Position numbers and translations under genes: made by a program. From a virus: DNA of 64,000 nucleotides. This document shows positions 29,183 to 38,401 of this stretch, piece after piece. The notes beneath the pieces were generated by a model that was not told the DNA's origin, did no database searches, and worked only from the letters and a program-made list of their open reading frames with translations. The stretch is taken from positions 62,001 to 126,000 of the IMG/VR virus record IMGVR_UViG_3300020463_000001, one strand, 5' to 3'. Each line of letters begins with the position of its first letter. Within the stretch, counting starts at the first letter, position 1.

Positions 29183-32100
29183 ATGGCAGATTTTAAAACA
29201 ATATTTTTATTTGAAGATTATGTCGCTACGGAGATTGGCGCACAACCTCAATCTGTCGGATCGAATGAAATTTTAGTTTCCGGCTTGGATGATTCCGTTG
29301 TACTGGTTTTTCAAAATGGATTTATGTATGTTGATGATATTTTCTGGGGAAATATCGTATCCGTACAAAATGGCGATAGGCTACGATTACAAGTTAATCA
29401 TCAAGTTATAAACGAACCAGTAGAATATGAAATACTGGTTCTAGAAAGATCTTCTGGGTTTGTCTTTGAGGTCACTGATTCCTTTACATGGAATGTGGAA
29501 ATAAATGATCCTCTGGCAAATGAACCGGCAAAATTTTCAACACAATCTTCCACCGACGAAAATAATAGAATATCAGACATTCTGACATCTATTGTTGCTT
29601 CGAGTTTATCAGAAGCGATTACTGCGAATAGAAGTTCTGCAACCTCTACATTGGGCCAAATAGAACCAGAATTAATTCTAGAAGTTTTACAAAAGGCTGG
29701 ATTTATAGAAACAGATACTTCTGGAGAAATAGATTTAAATTCTCTAAGTCAAGTATTTGACAGCTTTAGAGAAATTATAAACGATACCTCTAGAAATATT
29801 GTAGAAGATATTTTATCCGACGAAACTCTAATACAACAATTCACTTCAGATGCTGAAGAAAATTTAATAGTAGACATAGAAAATACTTCAGAACAATTAA
29901 AAGAATCATTCACAAATAGATTGAACGAAATGTTTTCTGAAGTATCAGAAACTACTTCCGTACAAACTACAGATACAGATGAAACTCAAGACATTTCTGC
30001 AATAGATTCTACTACTATTGCAGAAGAATCATCAATAACTTCAGAAACGACACAAATAAATGTTTCTGAATTGGTAGAAGAAAAAACACAAACACTGACA
30101 GAAACAAAAGAAGTATTACAATCAATTCAACAATCTGTGGACGAGAGTTCTGATGATGCGGATTTGTCTCAACAGGCGTTTGCAGAATTCTTAGAGTCAA
30201 CTGAAATTAATGATAAAGTTCTTGGAGAACTTTCTGAGTTAATTGATTTACAAGATCCAAAACCAATAGATGAATTAATTGAGAATGTTGAACAATCTAT
30301 ACAAACATTCCAAGATTTACAAGAAATAGAACAATCTAATCCTCAAGTATTTGTAGATATTCAAGAAGCACTAGGAATTAATGTAGATCCACAGTTTGAT
30401 GAAACATTAGATATCATACAAGAAAATACCCAGTTATTTGGTGAGTTGGATGATCTAATACAAACTAATTTACAATTATTCCAAACCTCATTAGAAACCG
30501 ACAGGTTTGAAGCGAAATCTTTCCATGAAATAAGGTCAATAGGTTTCAGAACTATAGATGAATTTAGTGATAGGTTGTTTGCGGAACGATCAGAAATAAT
30601 AGATGTATTGACAAAATTAGTTTCTGAATTTATAGAAGAAGCCCTGATAAAAACCTTAGTCACTGCTGAAGAAGAATTATTAGTCGATGCACTACAGAGA
30701 TTGTTTGGAGAAGAACAAGAATCCTTTGATTTAGAAACTATAAGAAGAACAGAGATAACAGACATAGATGATGTCTTCGCAAAAACTTTAATAGAAGAAC
30801 TAGAAAAACAATCAGAATTTCAATATGATTTAGCAGAGACAACTCTCTTAGATACTCTGGTCAATCTCAATATTGTAAGTTTCGTAGAAACATTCCTAGA
30901 GAATGTTCAAAATCTAATAGAAGATACTGATAAGGTTCAGTTACTAGATCAAACCCTTATATCAGAACTAGAAAATAATTTTGAAAGTTTAATAATAGAA
31001 TCATCTTTTGATGATATAATTGACGAATTGAAGGCCTTAGATTTTACTGAAGATGTCCCAGAGATACAGGATCTATTGAGGTTTGTATCTACAGAAGAAA
31101 GTGAATTTGTAGAAAATATTTTAAGATTATTTGATACCGACGATTCAATCAGTGGCGAATCTATAATAGAAGATGAAACTACCGAGAGTGTCACTGGAGA
31201 AGAATCAAGAGAGGAGGAAACTGACTCTATTGTTTCTGGAGAAGATTCTATAGGAGATGAAACCGACGAAACAATTTCATCATCCGATGTAATAGGAGAC
31301 GAAAGCACTCAGACTGTTACTGGAGAGGAAGAACGCGAAGAAGAATCTGATTCTACTATCTTCGGAGAAGATATTATAGGAGATGAGTCTTCTACCACAA
31401 CAGAAGGTACGGACACTGTTGGAGAAGACACACAATCATCTCAATTAGCAGAAGACGAATTAGGAGAAACTTCTCCAGAGATTGTAAACGCAGAACAAGA
31501 AGTAATAGATACAGGAGATTCTTCAGATGTTTCAGAACAAGAAGTAGTCGATACTGGTGATTCTTCAGATGTTTCAGAGCAGGAAATAGTAGATACTGTT
31601 GCTCCTCCAGATAACGCAGTAGATCCAATATCTGATGTTGGTATATCTTCTGATGAAAGTTTAGAAGAATCCTCCGATACTGTTGCTCCTCCAGATAACG
31701 CAGTGGATCCAATATCTGATGTCGGGTTATCTTCTGATGAAGCAGAAGAAGAAGCATCCGATATATCAGATCCAGCAGATGAAGTATTGGAAGATGCTCC
31801 GGATGTGTCTATATCTCCAGAAGATGCGATAGAAGTTACAGAAGACACTGCGATATCTTCAGATGTCGGTGAGGTAGATCCAAATGACACTGGCGATTCG
31901 GCAGATCTTGGTGAAGTTCAGCCAGATGACACTGGTGATTCCGCTGATGTCGGAGAAGTAGATCCGAGCGACACTGGGGATTCTGCTGATGTCGGAGAAG
32001 TAGATCCGAGCGACACTGGGGATTCTGCTGATGTCGGAGAAGTAGATCCAAATGATACCGGAGACTCTACTGATGTTGGTGAAGTAGATCCAAGCGACAC

Positions 32101-32614
32101 TGGTGATTCTGCTGATGTTGGTGAAGTAGATCCAATAGACACCGGAGACTCTGCTGATGTTGGAACAGAACAACCAACAGATACTGGAGATTCTGCGGAT
32201 GTCGTTGAAGAAACACCTTCTCAAATCGGCGATTCTACCAACGATTTTGAAGAAGACCCATCTATCGTGGGCGATTCTACAGATGTAGTCGAAGACGATC
32301 CAACAAACATAGGAGATTCTTCCGATGATGTTGAAGATGAAGTAAGTGAAATAACAGATGAAGCAGACGAAACTGAAACTGACGCAGGAAATATTAGTGA
32401 TGGTGCTGGTGAATCAGAGACTCCGTTAGACAATGCAGACGACGGACAAGATCCAGATGAGGTGAACGATGACTTTGAAACAAAGGGAATCATACAACTC
32501 CGAGACGGGACGATGACATTTTATAAACTAAGACCATTCAGAATCGCAACTTCTGATCAATTCATTGGGCCATTTATAGATAGACTTGGAATAAGTAGGG
32601 ATATAAGGTTATAA
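29183..32614 (+). CDS. Very acidic protein with 31 tandem 14-residue repeats
   Basis: 1143 residues from the ATG at 29183. A TTG at 29150 extends the frame by 11 codons but lies inside the terminator hairpin and is rejected. Residues 1-115 form a beta domain (FKTIFLFEDYVATEIGA, DSVVLVFQNGFMYVDDIFWG). Residues about 120-655 are E/Q/L/I-rich and helical, probably coiled coil. Residues 657-1090 are 31 consecutive 14-residue units without a single insertion or deletion, best units VGEVDPSDTGDSAD; this part has no lysine and only two arginines. A short C-terminus (GTMTFYKLRPFRIATSDQFI, DRLGISRDIRL) is basic again. I do not recognise a family. It lies among virion genes and ends one base before the next start, so a virion protein is likely. 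Extended acidic stalk, cation-binding solenoid or disordered spacer are all possible. Confidence 0.75.
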   Translation: MADFKTIFLFEDYVATEIGAQPQSVGSNEILVSGLDDSVVLVFQNGFMYVDDIFWGNIVSVQNGDRLRLQVNHQVINEPVEYEILVLERSSGFVFEVTDSFTWNVEINDPLANEPAKFSTQSSTDENNRISDILTSIVASSLSEAITANRSSATSTLGQIEPELILEVLQKAGFIETDTSGEIDLNSLSQVFDSFREIINDTSRNIVEDILSDETLIQQFTSDAEENLIVDIENTSEQLKESFTNRLNEMFSEVSETTSVQTTDTDETQDISAIDSTTIAEESSITSETTQINVSELVEEKTQTLTETKEVLQSIQQSVDESSDDADLSQQAFAEFLESTEINDKVLGELSELIDLQDPKPIDELIENVEQSIQTFQDLQEIEQSNPQVFVDIQEALGINVDPQFDETLDIIQENTQLFGELDDLIQTNLQLFQTSLETDRFEAKSFHEIRSIGFRTIDEFSDRLFAERSEIIDVLTKLVSEFIEEALIKTLVTAEEELLVDALQRLFGEEQESFDLETIRRTEITDIDDVFAKTLIEELEKQSEFQYDLAETTLLDTLVNLNIVSFVETFLENVQNLIEDTDKVQLLDQTLISELENNFESLIIESSFDDIIDELKALDFTEDVPEIQDLLRFVSTEESEFVENILRLFDTDDSISGESIIEDETTESVTGEESREEETDSIVSGEDSIGDETDETISSSDVIGDESTQTVTGEEEREEESDSTIFGEDIIGDESSTTTEGTDTVGEDTQSSQLAEDELGETSPEIVNAEQEVIDTGDSSDVSEQEVVDTGDSSDVSEQEIVDTVAPPDNAVDPISDVGISSDESLEESSDTVAPPDNAVDPISDVGLSSDEAEEEASDISDPADEVLEDAPDVSISPEDAIEVTEDTAISSDVGEVDPNDTGDSADLGEVQPDDTGDSADVGEVDPSDTGDSADVGEVDPSDTGDSADVGEVDPNDTGDSTDVGEVDPSDTGDSADVGEVDPIDTGDSADVGTEQPTDTGDSADVVEETPSQIGDSTNDFEEDPSIVGDSTDVVEDDPTNIGDSSDDVEDEVSEITDEADETETDAGNISDGAGESETPLDNADDGQDPDEVNDDFETKGIIQLRDGTMTFYKLRPFRIATSDQFIGPFIDRLGISRDIRL
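31151..32452 (+). repeat. 31 tandem 42-base units coding 14-residue repeats
   Basis: In-frame units begin every 42 bases from 31151. The middle units (31865 to about 32200) are nearly identical; the flanking ones keep length and acidic pattern but differ in sequence. Two adjacent 42-base copies (31946-31987 and 31988-32029) are identical base for base. An 84-base double unit is itself duplicated (31592-31675 and 31676-31759, APPDNAVDPISDVG). This suggests growth from the middle by slippage or unequal crossing over, with older units at the edges. Confidence 0.92.
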
Positions 32615-32615
32615 G

Positions 32616-35291
32616 ATGCCAGTATTTTTTGGATCCGGTAATATAATAACGAAAGCGAAGACAGTTCGTATGTCTTCATTTATCTATACTGAAGCTTCCG
32701 AAGTTGATATTACCTATGAAAACCACTTCAAAGAATATGTCATTGACATGGTTGATGGGTTTTCTGAGCGTCAAAATATTTACTATGATCCATTTAAATA
32801 CAGCGATTATCTTGACCGAGTTACTTCTACTTCATTTGATACCAAGGAAGTCTATAGTGGAGAAAGATACAATACATTTTTCAATTCCCCCGAGCATAAC
32901 TTGGAATATATTTTGGGATCTTCTTTTAATACAGAAGACAACACTAATCTTATAAACACCAAATATGTTTCGGAGATATATCAATCTCTGGATAATCTTC
33001 TTTCTACTGGAATGTCTTACGAAGAAGTAAGTGCAAAAATTCGAGTGCAATTGTTAGCATATTCATTTATGACTCTAGATGTATTTGAAAGAAAGAAAGA
33101 GTACGCTCTTAGAAATTTAAATATAGTCGAGGATCAAATAAAAGAACTTGGCGGACAAGATATAGAATCGAAACAATTACTTCAAGCACTTTATTTTAGC
33201 ACAAGTAGTCAAGATGTTAAATCCGCACTAAATCCTCTTGACGGAACTCTCAATTTAAATATTGTTACTGAACTATTTATTAAATCTAGACTAGAAGACT
33301 TCTCACTAAATAAGAGTTCGTTTATTTTAGATATAGAAGAAAGGGGAATATACAAAGAAATAGAAAGGGCCACTTTTGAAGAAACTGTTCCCATTCTACA
33401 AAATCCGGAAACTGGTCTTTACTATCTAGAGTTTAAAGATACGATAGAACAGATAGACGATTCTATGTTTTTTGATAACGATGTGGATAGAGTGTATGAG
33501 GCTCAGAATTTAATATACGGAAGTCCTAATGTAGAATATCATCCAATTAATAATTTCTTCCAAAGATATATGCCAAGACAAGCAGCATCAGGTGAACATC
33601 ATGAAATCATTTCGGATCTTGTAATTGAAACTGAATTTTATACCCAAGAGAAAAATGATATATTAATTAACCTAGAACCAAAGTATATCTCAGATAACGA
33701 CAAGACTTTTATTCGTAGTATATTCTATATTGAACTAGACGATTATCAGGATTATCTTGGTTATGTTCCATATGTTAAATCTTCTACAGATACTGCATAT
33801 ATTCCGGACGAACAGTTTTTACAAACAAAAGTTCACATCCCAGATAAGAATATCTTTAAGTTTAGATATGAAGAAATTAAGTTTGGTGGTAAATATGTGG
33901 TCACTGAGGCTGGAGAAGTATTTGTATTTTACAATACTATGGAAGCAAGATATGCCGGATACTATAAAGACTATGATACTCTTTATGAATACATCAATGA
34001 TTTATTCTTATCGACAAACTTGTCTTCGCATGATTCTATAAAACCACATGAAACATTATATTATAGACCAGAATCAAATCATCCAATAAACGGAGGATCT
34101 CATTTGGGTCATACTGTTCCTCATGTTATGGTCATGAGTAATAGCACCAGACTTATGGAAACAGAATACATAAAAGAAACTACTGCAGAAAATGTTGATC
34201 AAGAATACAGATTCTTTCAAAGTGTTGTGGGAAGAGATGCGGCGTTTGGAAAACTTTTTGAGTTTGACCCAGTATATCACGATTTAGATCAAAACGCAAT
34301 AGGAGATACTTTTAATTTTGTTTATGAGGTGGTCAGTGGCAGATTGCCTAATTGTTTGACTCTCAATAATTCTATCATTAGTGGAAATATAGGAGAAACA
34401 GAACAGTTTCTGAAACAGTATTCATACGAATCGTGGATTAAAAATCAAAATCTAGAAATAGATACCAACTACGAAGATTTCAATCCAGAAGAGGTCAAGG
34501 AAATAGAAGTTACAATTGTTGGTAGGGCCACAACGCGAGGAACTATAGATATTATAGATGACGTTGGATTTTCTATTGGAGATATTATAACACAAAGAGA
34601 CAGTTCTGGCAACTTACAGGGTTCTGCTACAATAACTAGAATTCTATTTAATTACATCAGAGAGTTTTCTGTTCTTGGCGCAGACCCACAAGATCTCAAT
34701 ATTATACGATATGAAATAGATAATATTGAAGGCTCATTCATCGCATCAGAGATAAATCAGATAATTGTGAACGATGAACTGAGAATTGTACTAGAAAGTA
34801 TCCAAAGGGCAAATGGGTTGATGGTTCTGGAATCAGAATTATCTACTGCTAGTGGATTAATAAAACAAATTGACTTAATTTTCCCCATAAATAATAATTA
34901 CACCTATGATAAAGATAGGTTCTTATTAAATACTGAAGGTATATCTGACAGAGAAGATCAATATGAATGGTTGACCTACATGAGAAGTCAAGGTCATTAT
35001 AGATTTGATGTAGATGCGAATATCGCTGCAATACAAGAATCCATAAATGAATTGACAAAGGATTACAGAGCAGGCAGAACCAATCTTACTCAGAAACAGT
35101 TTAATGAAGAAATAGAGTTTCTGGAGTTATCGAAAGGTAATCCTTTCGAAGAAGAAACTTACGAAAGATTAGAAAGAATAGAAGAATTTAAATTGGATTG
35201 TAAAGAAGAAGTGGACGAACAAACTTACTACGAAGACAATCCAGAAAGAGTTACGACAAGAGGATACCCAATATATGTCAGCTGTAACTAG
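32616..35291 (+). CDS. Virion structural protein with Ig-like segment
   Basis: 891 residues, start one base after the previous stop. The body is rich in Y, D and E. Residues about 548-595 contain AIGDTFNFVYEVVSGRLPNC then LTLNNSIISGNI, resembling the putative-Ig (He_PIG-type) pattern LPxGLxLxxxxGxIxG. The C-terminal 100 residues are helical (IAAIQESINELTKDYRAGR, FLELSKGNPFEEETYERLER) and end YPIYVSCN. Beyond that I recognise no family. The last 17 bases overlap the PAAR gene, so both may be made together; this protein might hold or be tipped by the PAAR cone, which is inference from overlap only. Confidence 0.72.
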   Translation: MPVFFGSGNIITKAKTVRMSSFIYTEASEVDITYENHFKEYVIDMVDGFSERQNIYYDPFKYSDYLDRVTSTSFDTKEVYSGERYNTFFNSPEHNLEYILGSSFNTEDNTNLINTKYVSEIYQSLDNLLSTGMSYEEVSAKIRVQLLAYSFMTLDVFERKKEYALRNLNIVEDQIKELGGQDIESKQLLQALYFSTSSQDVKSALNPLDGTLNLNIVTELFIKSRLEDFSLNKSSFILDIEERGIYKEIERATFEETVPILQNPETGLYYLEFKDTIEQIDDSMFFDNDVDRVYEAQNLIYGSPNVEYHPINNFFQRYMPRQAASGEHHEIISDLVIETEFYTQEKNDILINLEPKYISDNDKTFIRSIFYIELDDYQDYLGYVPYVKSSTDTAYIPDEQFLQTKVHIPDKNIFKFRYEEIKFGGKYVVTEAGEVFVFYNTMEARYAGYYKDYDTLYEYINDLFLSTNLSSHDSIKPHETLYYRPESNHPINGGSHLGHTVPHVMVMSNSTRLMETEYIKETTAENVDQEYRFFQSVVGRDAAFGKLFEFDPVYHDLDQNAIGDTFNFVYEVVSGRLPNCLTLNNSIISGNIGETEQFLKQYSYESWIKNQNLEIDTNYEDFNPEEVKEIEVTIVGRATTRGTIDIIDDVGFSIGDIITQRDSSGNLQGSATITRILFNYIREFSVLGADPQDLNIIRYEIDNIEGSFIASEINQIIVNDELRIVLESIQRANGLMVLESELSTASGLIKQIDLIFPINNNYTYDKDRFLLNTEGISDREDQYEWLTYMRSQGHYRFDVDANIAAIQESINELTKDYRAGRTNLTQKQFNEEIEFLELSKGNPFEEETYERLERIEEFKLDCKEEVDEQTYYEDNPERVTTRGYPIYVSCN

Positions 35292-35562
35292 ATTAGGAGA
35301 CTCTTGTACGGGTCATGGTTGTTATGCGCCTAGAGCTTGCATCAAGGGTAGTAGTAACGTCTTTGTGAATGGAAAGGCGGCACATCGAAAAGGAGATGCT
35401 TGGAATCTACATCCTTGCGGAAACTCTAAACATGGGGGAGTTACTTCTGTGGGATCTTCTAGTGTTTATGTAAATGGAAAACCTCTTGCGAGAAAGGGAG
35501 ATCCAATATCTTGTGGATCTGCTATCTTGCAGGGAAGTGACAATGTTAGTGCTGGTGGGTAA
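35275..35562 (+). CDS. PAAR-motif spike-tip protein (T4 gp5.4-like)
   Basis: 95 residues with the hallmarks of a PAAR protein: TRLGDSCTGHGC, RACIKGSSNVFVNGKAAHRK, GDAWNLHPCG, a second repeat VGSSSVYVNGKPLARKGDPI and a final GSAILQGSDNV. Family members fold into a sharp cone that caps the spike of contractile tails and bind one metal ion; candidate ligands here are the C and H residues of CTGHGC, HPCGNSKH and SCGSA. In T4 the equivalent gene 5.4 follows gene 5; here it is about 34 kb away and overlaps the 891-residue gene by 17 bases. It could cap gp5 or decorate another spike. Confidence 0.9.
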   Translation: MSAVTRLGDSCTGHGCYAPRACIKGSSNVFVNGKAAHRKGDAWNLHPCGNSKHGGVTSVGSSSVYVNGKPLARKGDPISCGSAILQGSDNVSAGG

Positions 35563-35573
35563 GGAGATAAACT

Positions 35574-38393
35574 TTGGCATTTAATACACCAAGACCATTA
35601 AAGGCTATATTCCAGAGTGATGGAGAAGTTATCCTTGGAGAATTCAACGAGGATGATGTTCTTGAAGTCGCGAGTGGCGGAACTGGTACTAGTACACTAG
35701 ATCAATTTAGAACTAATATCAGCGCAATTAAATACGAAGATTTCGCAACCTTCGCAGACTTCCCTGCGATCCCAGAAAGTGGTAGACTCGCAAAAGATTT
35801 ATCTACCGGATCTCTATACTATTCTCATAATGATACTTGGATAGAAGTCGGCAGCGCACAAATAGTTTCTGGTACAGACGTTGCGGGAGTTGCAATAAAC
35901 GATGTCGAAGTAGAGAAACTAGTATTCGATGGCAATTTAATATTTGATTATGATTCAGTAACTAAAGTAGGAACTCTTTCTGTTAGTGCATCTCTAACAG
36001 CAACTGAACTGACTATAGGTCTTCCTACAGACGGAACTTACGATGATGGTGCGATAGGGATATCTGATACTGCGAAGACTGCAGATGTCATCGATGATCT
36101 CAACGAAGCACTAGATAATATCAGAAATAATACATTTGTCAAAAGTGTTTTATTTTCCGGTTCTCCCCTTACTGGAGGAGAAGGAATGAATGTTACTCTT
36201 AGCATAACTTCCGATGGAAATCCAAATCGTTATGACATAGATTGGGGAGATGGTTCTCAAACTAATGGATCCTCCAGTTCTACACCAAGTCACATTTATA
36301 CTTCAAATGTTAACAGTCCATATACTATTACTGTCCGGGCATTCCACAATCAGGCCACAGGAACTGGAAGCGAAGCATTTCACACAAGAGAAGATTATAT
36401 TATCGTATTTACTGCTAACCCTGCTGTTGCCTTTAGATTATACAGAAATTCTTCTGGAGGAACACCGTTAACAGGTAATGATTTGTATGTTGTAGAGGGT
36501 GGTTCTTTATATCTAGAAAATATTACAACAAACACTCTTATGGCAGATGTGACTTACGACATGGACTGGGGAGATGGTTCCACTAACGATACAATCGCAA
36601 ATGACTCTGCTGCTGGTGGAGTGAGCGGAGACAGACTACAACATACATGGGCGGATGGAACAGATAGTGGGACAGGAAGAGATACTATGAGACTCACACT
36701 AGATTCTCACACTACTGCAGACCCGAATGCAGTTCCAACAAATAGTACGTTAAGCCTAAAGGTTTACGATGACAGTATTGCCGCGCCCGATGGTTTGAGT
36801 ACTAAATCAATTTCTTTCACAGAGGATGTGGGTTCTTCGCCAAGACTTGCACATGGGTTTACAGATAACACCGGAGTCACAACTCAATCTGCGGGAAATG
36901 AAGTCAATAGAATTACATCAACTTCTGGGACTACTGAATCTAGTGAGATAACTTCATTTGCACATAACGCAGACTCCGGTGCGTTGAGTGCTATAGTAAA
37001 TGAAACTTCAGACGGTTCGGTTACTTTAACTACCGGAAGTAATGCAGGAACACACGGAAGTTTAGTTCTCACACAGGAAAGTGACTATAATCTTTTGAGC
37101 GCGCAAGGAACTCCCACTAGTTTTAATTCTAGTATATATCGCCCAGATTTATATAAAGGATTTAAGGCGAGGGTATCAAAAGACTCCAACACAATTCCGA
37201 ATGGTGTTAACAGTTTTCAGTTATCTCACACAGAAACCGGAGACACCAACAAAGTAGAATTTATCAAAGATGATTTGACATCTACTCCAACAGTTACAAA
37301 TGGTACTATAACAGAAAAGACCGGAACTTACAAGTATATTAGTGGTATTCCTTACTACGATACTGGATCGTCTTTAACATGGAGCGGAATACAAATAACG
37401 AACTTTATTGGCCAAACATATAGAGTAACTAATAGTGTGATAGAAGTTTCTTCGAGCACAAACTTAGAAGGGACAAGTGGAAGTTCTATTGCAAGTGAAA
37501 ATTATTCTTATTCTGAAGTTGACAATCCATTAGATTCTTTCTTGACTGGAGGAATACCAAATGCAAATACAGCAAAAGATACTCAGTATACCATAAAAGA
37601 TCTGACTGTCAATATCACACCGTCAAGTGTTCGGTCTGTAGAAAAAATAAAAGTTAGAGGTCTGAATGTCAACGGCTCTGGCAGTTATGAAACTAATGAT
37701 ATGATTTTACAGGTTCACACCGCAAATCAAACAGGAATCAACGAATTATCCATACCCGTAAGTTCATCTCTTGGAGATGGTTTCAATGACAACGGAGTGA
37801 GGATATTCGATTTTGCTTCAGAGACTACGGATAATCCTTCCATAAGTAACTCCACAAATTACTATACAAATAGTCTTTATGCAGAGTCATCAGATCCCGG
37901 CGTAGTAGGAACACAAGAAGCAACAATAAGATTGGGAAGATTGTCTCATAGTGTCGCAGATTATACTTCTGGATATCTTCCGGTTGGGCCAGATAGAAGT
38001 GGTGACACAGGAATTCAGTATTTTACTTTTGCGTTCAGAAGAACAGTGACTGCGAACTTCAATATCAATATATCCTCTGGGGGTATCAGTGGTATTTGGA
38101 TTGCATCGCCTGGCACTACAATAGATAACTCCAGTACAATCAATGGATGGTTGGATTGTTCGGTTCAGTATGCTGGTGCTGGTGTGCCTGGCGAGGATAC
38201 TGCTGCTGGAGGAAACGGAAGCAATGGTTGTGCGTCTACAGGTTCGGACAAAATACAATCAAACACCACACTAAGCGGTTTTTACAGAATGACATTGGGA
38301 ACAGAGAACTTGACAAACGCGACTGGAAATGTTGCATTGGTTAGAATTGCATTGAACTCTGGACAGTCAGTCAATTCTATTAGTATCACATAG
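35574..38393 (+). CDS. Appendage protein with two PKD-like domains, TTG start
   Basis: 939 residues. The start is TTG at 35574, supported by AAGGAG seven bases upstream that overlaps the PAAR stop; no in-frame ATG fits. The N-terminus (RPLKAIFQSDGEVILGEF, GGTGTSTLDQFRTN) is a fibre-type module whose GGTG...RTN motif recurs in the gene at 45400. Residues about 185-290 (YDIDWGDGSQTNGSS, HIYTS, YTITVRAF) and 300-400 (YDMDWGDGSTND, HTWADGTDSG) are two PKD-type Ig folds with the WGDGS signature. The C-terminal half is beta-rich with no family that I can name. PKD domains usually serve as spacers or bind polysaccharide or protein, so an extended adhesin is likely. Confidence 0.78.
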   Translation: MAFNTPRPLKAIFQSDGEVILGEFNEDDVLEVASGGTGTSTLDQFRTNISAIKYEDFATFADFPAIPESGRLAKDLSTGSLYYSHNDTWIEVGSAQIVSGTDVAGVAINDVEVEKLVFDGNLIFDYDSVTKVGTLSVSASLTATELTIGLPTDGTYDDGAIGISDTAKTADVIDDLNEALDNIRNNTFVKSVLFSGSPLTGGEGMNVTLSITSDGNPNRYDIDWGDGSQTNGSSSSTPSHIYTSNVNSPYTITVRAFHNQATGTGSEAFHTREDYIIVFTANPAVAFRLYRNSSGGTPLTGNDLYVVEGGSLYLENITTNTLMADVTYDMDWGDGSTNDTIANDSAAGGVSGDRLQHTWADGTDSGTGRDTMRLTLDSHTTADPNAVPTNSTLSLKVYDDSIAAPDGLSTKSISFTEDVGSSPRLAHGFTDNTGVTTQSAGNEVNRITSTSGTTESSEITSFAHNADSGALSAIVNETSDGSVTLTTGSNAGTHGSLVLTQESDYNLLSAQGTPTSFNSSIYRPDLYKGFKARVSKDSNTIPNGVNSFQLSHTETGDTNKVEFIKDDLTSTPTVTNGTITEKTGTYKYISGIPYYDTGSSLTWSGIQITNFIGQTYRVTNSVIEVSSSTNLEGTSGSSIASENYSYSEVDNPLDSFLTGGIPNANTAKDTQYTIKDLTVNITPSSVRSVEKIKVRGLNVNGSGSYETNDMILQVHTANQTGINELSIPVSSSLGDGFNDNGVRIFDFASETTDNPSISNSTNYYTNSLYAESSDPGVVGTQEATIRLGRLSHSVADYTSGYLPVGPDRSGDTGIQYFTFAFRRTVTANFNINISSGGISGIWIASPGTTIDNSSTINGWLDCSVQYAGAGVPGEDTAAGGNGSNGCASTGSDKIQSNTTLSGFYRMTLGTENLTNATGNVALVRIALNSGQSVNSISIT

Positions 38394-38401
38394 AGGCAAT
38401 A

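Noticed and set aside
31151-32452. CRISPR-like array
   Set aside because: The repeats are contiguous, in frame and coding, with no unique spacers.
31392-32493. Long open frames on the minus strand opposite the repeat region
   Set aside because: They arise because the 42-base repeat is free of stops in other frames too; products are low-complexity mirrors without starts, ribosome sites or neighbours on that strand.
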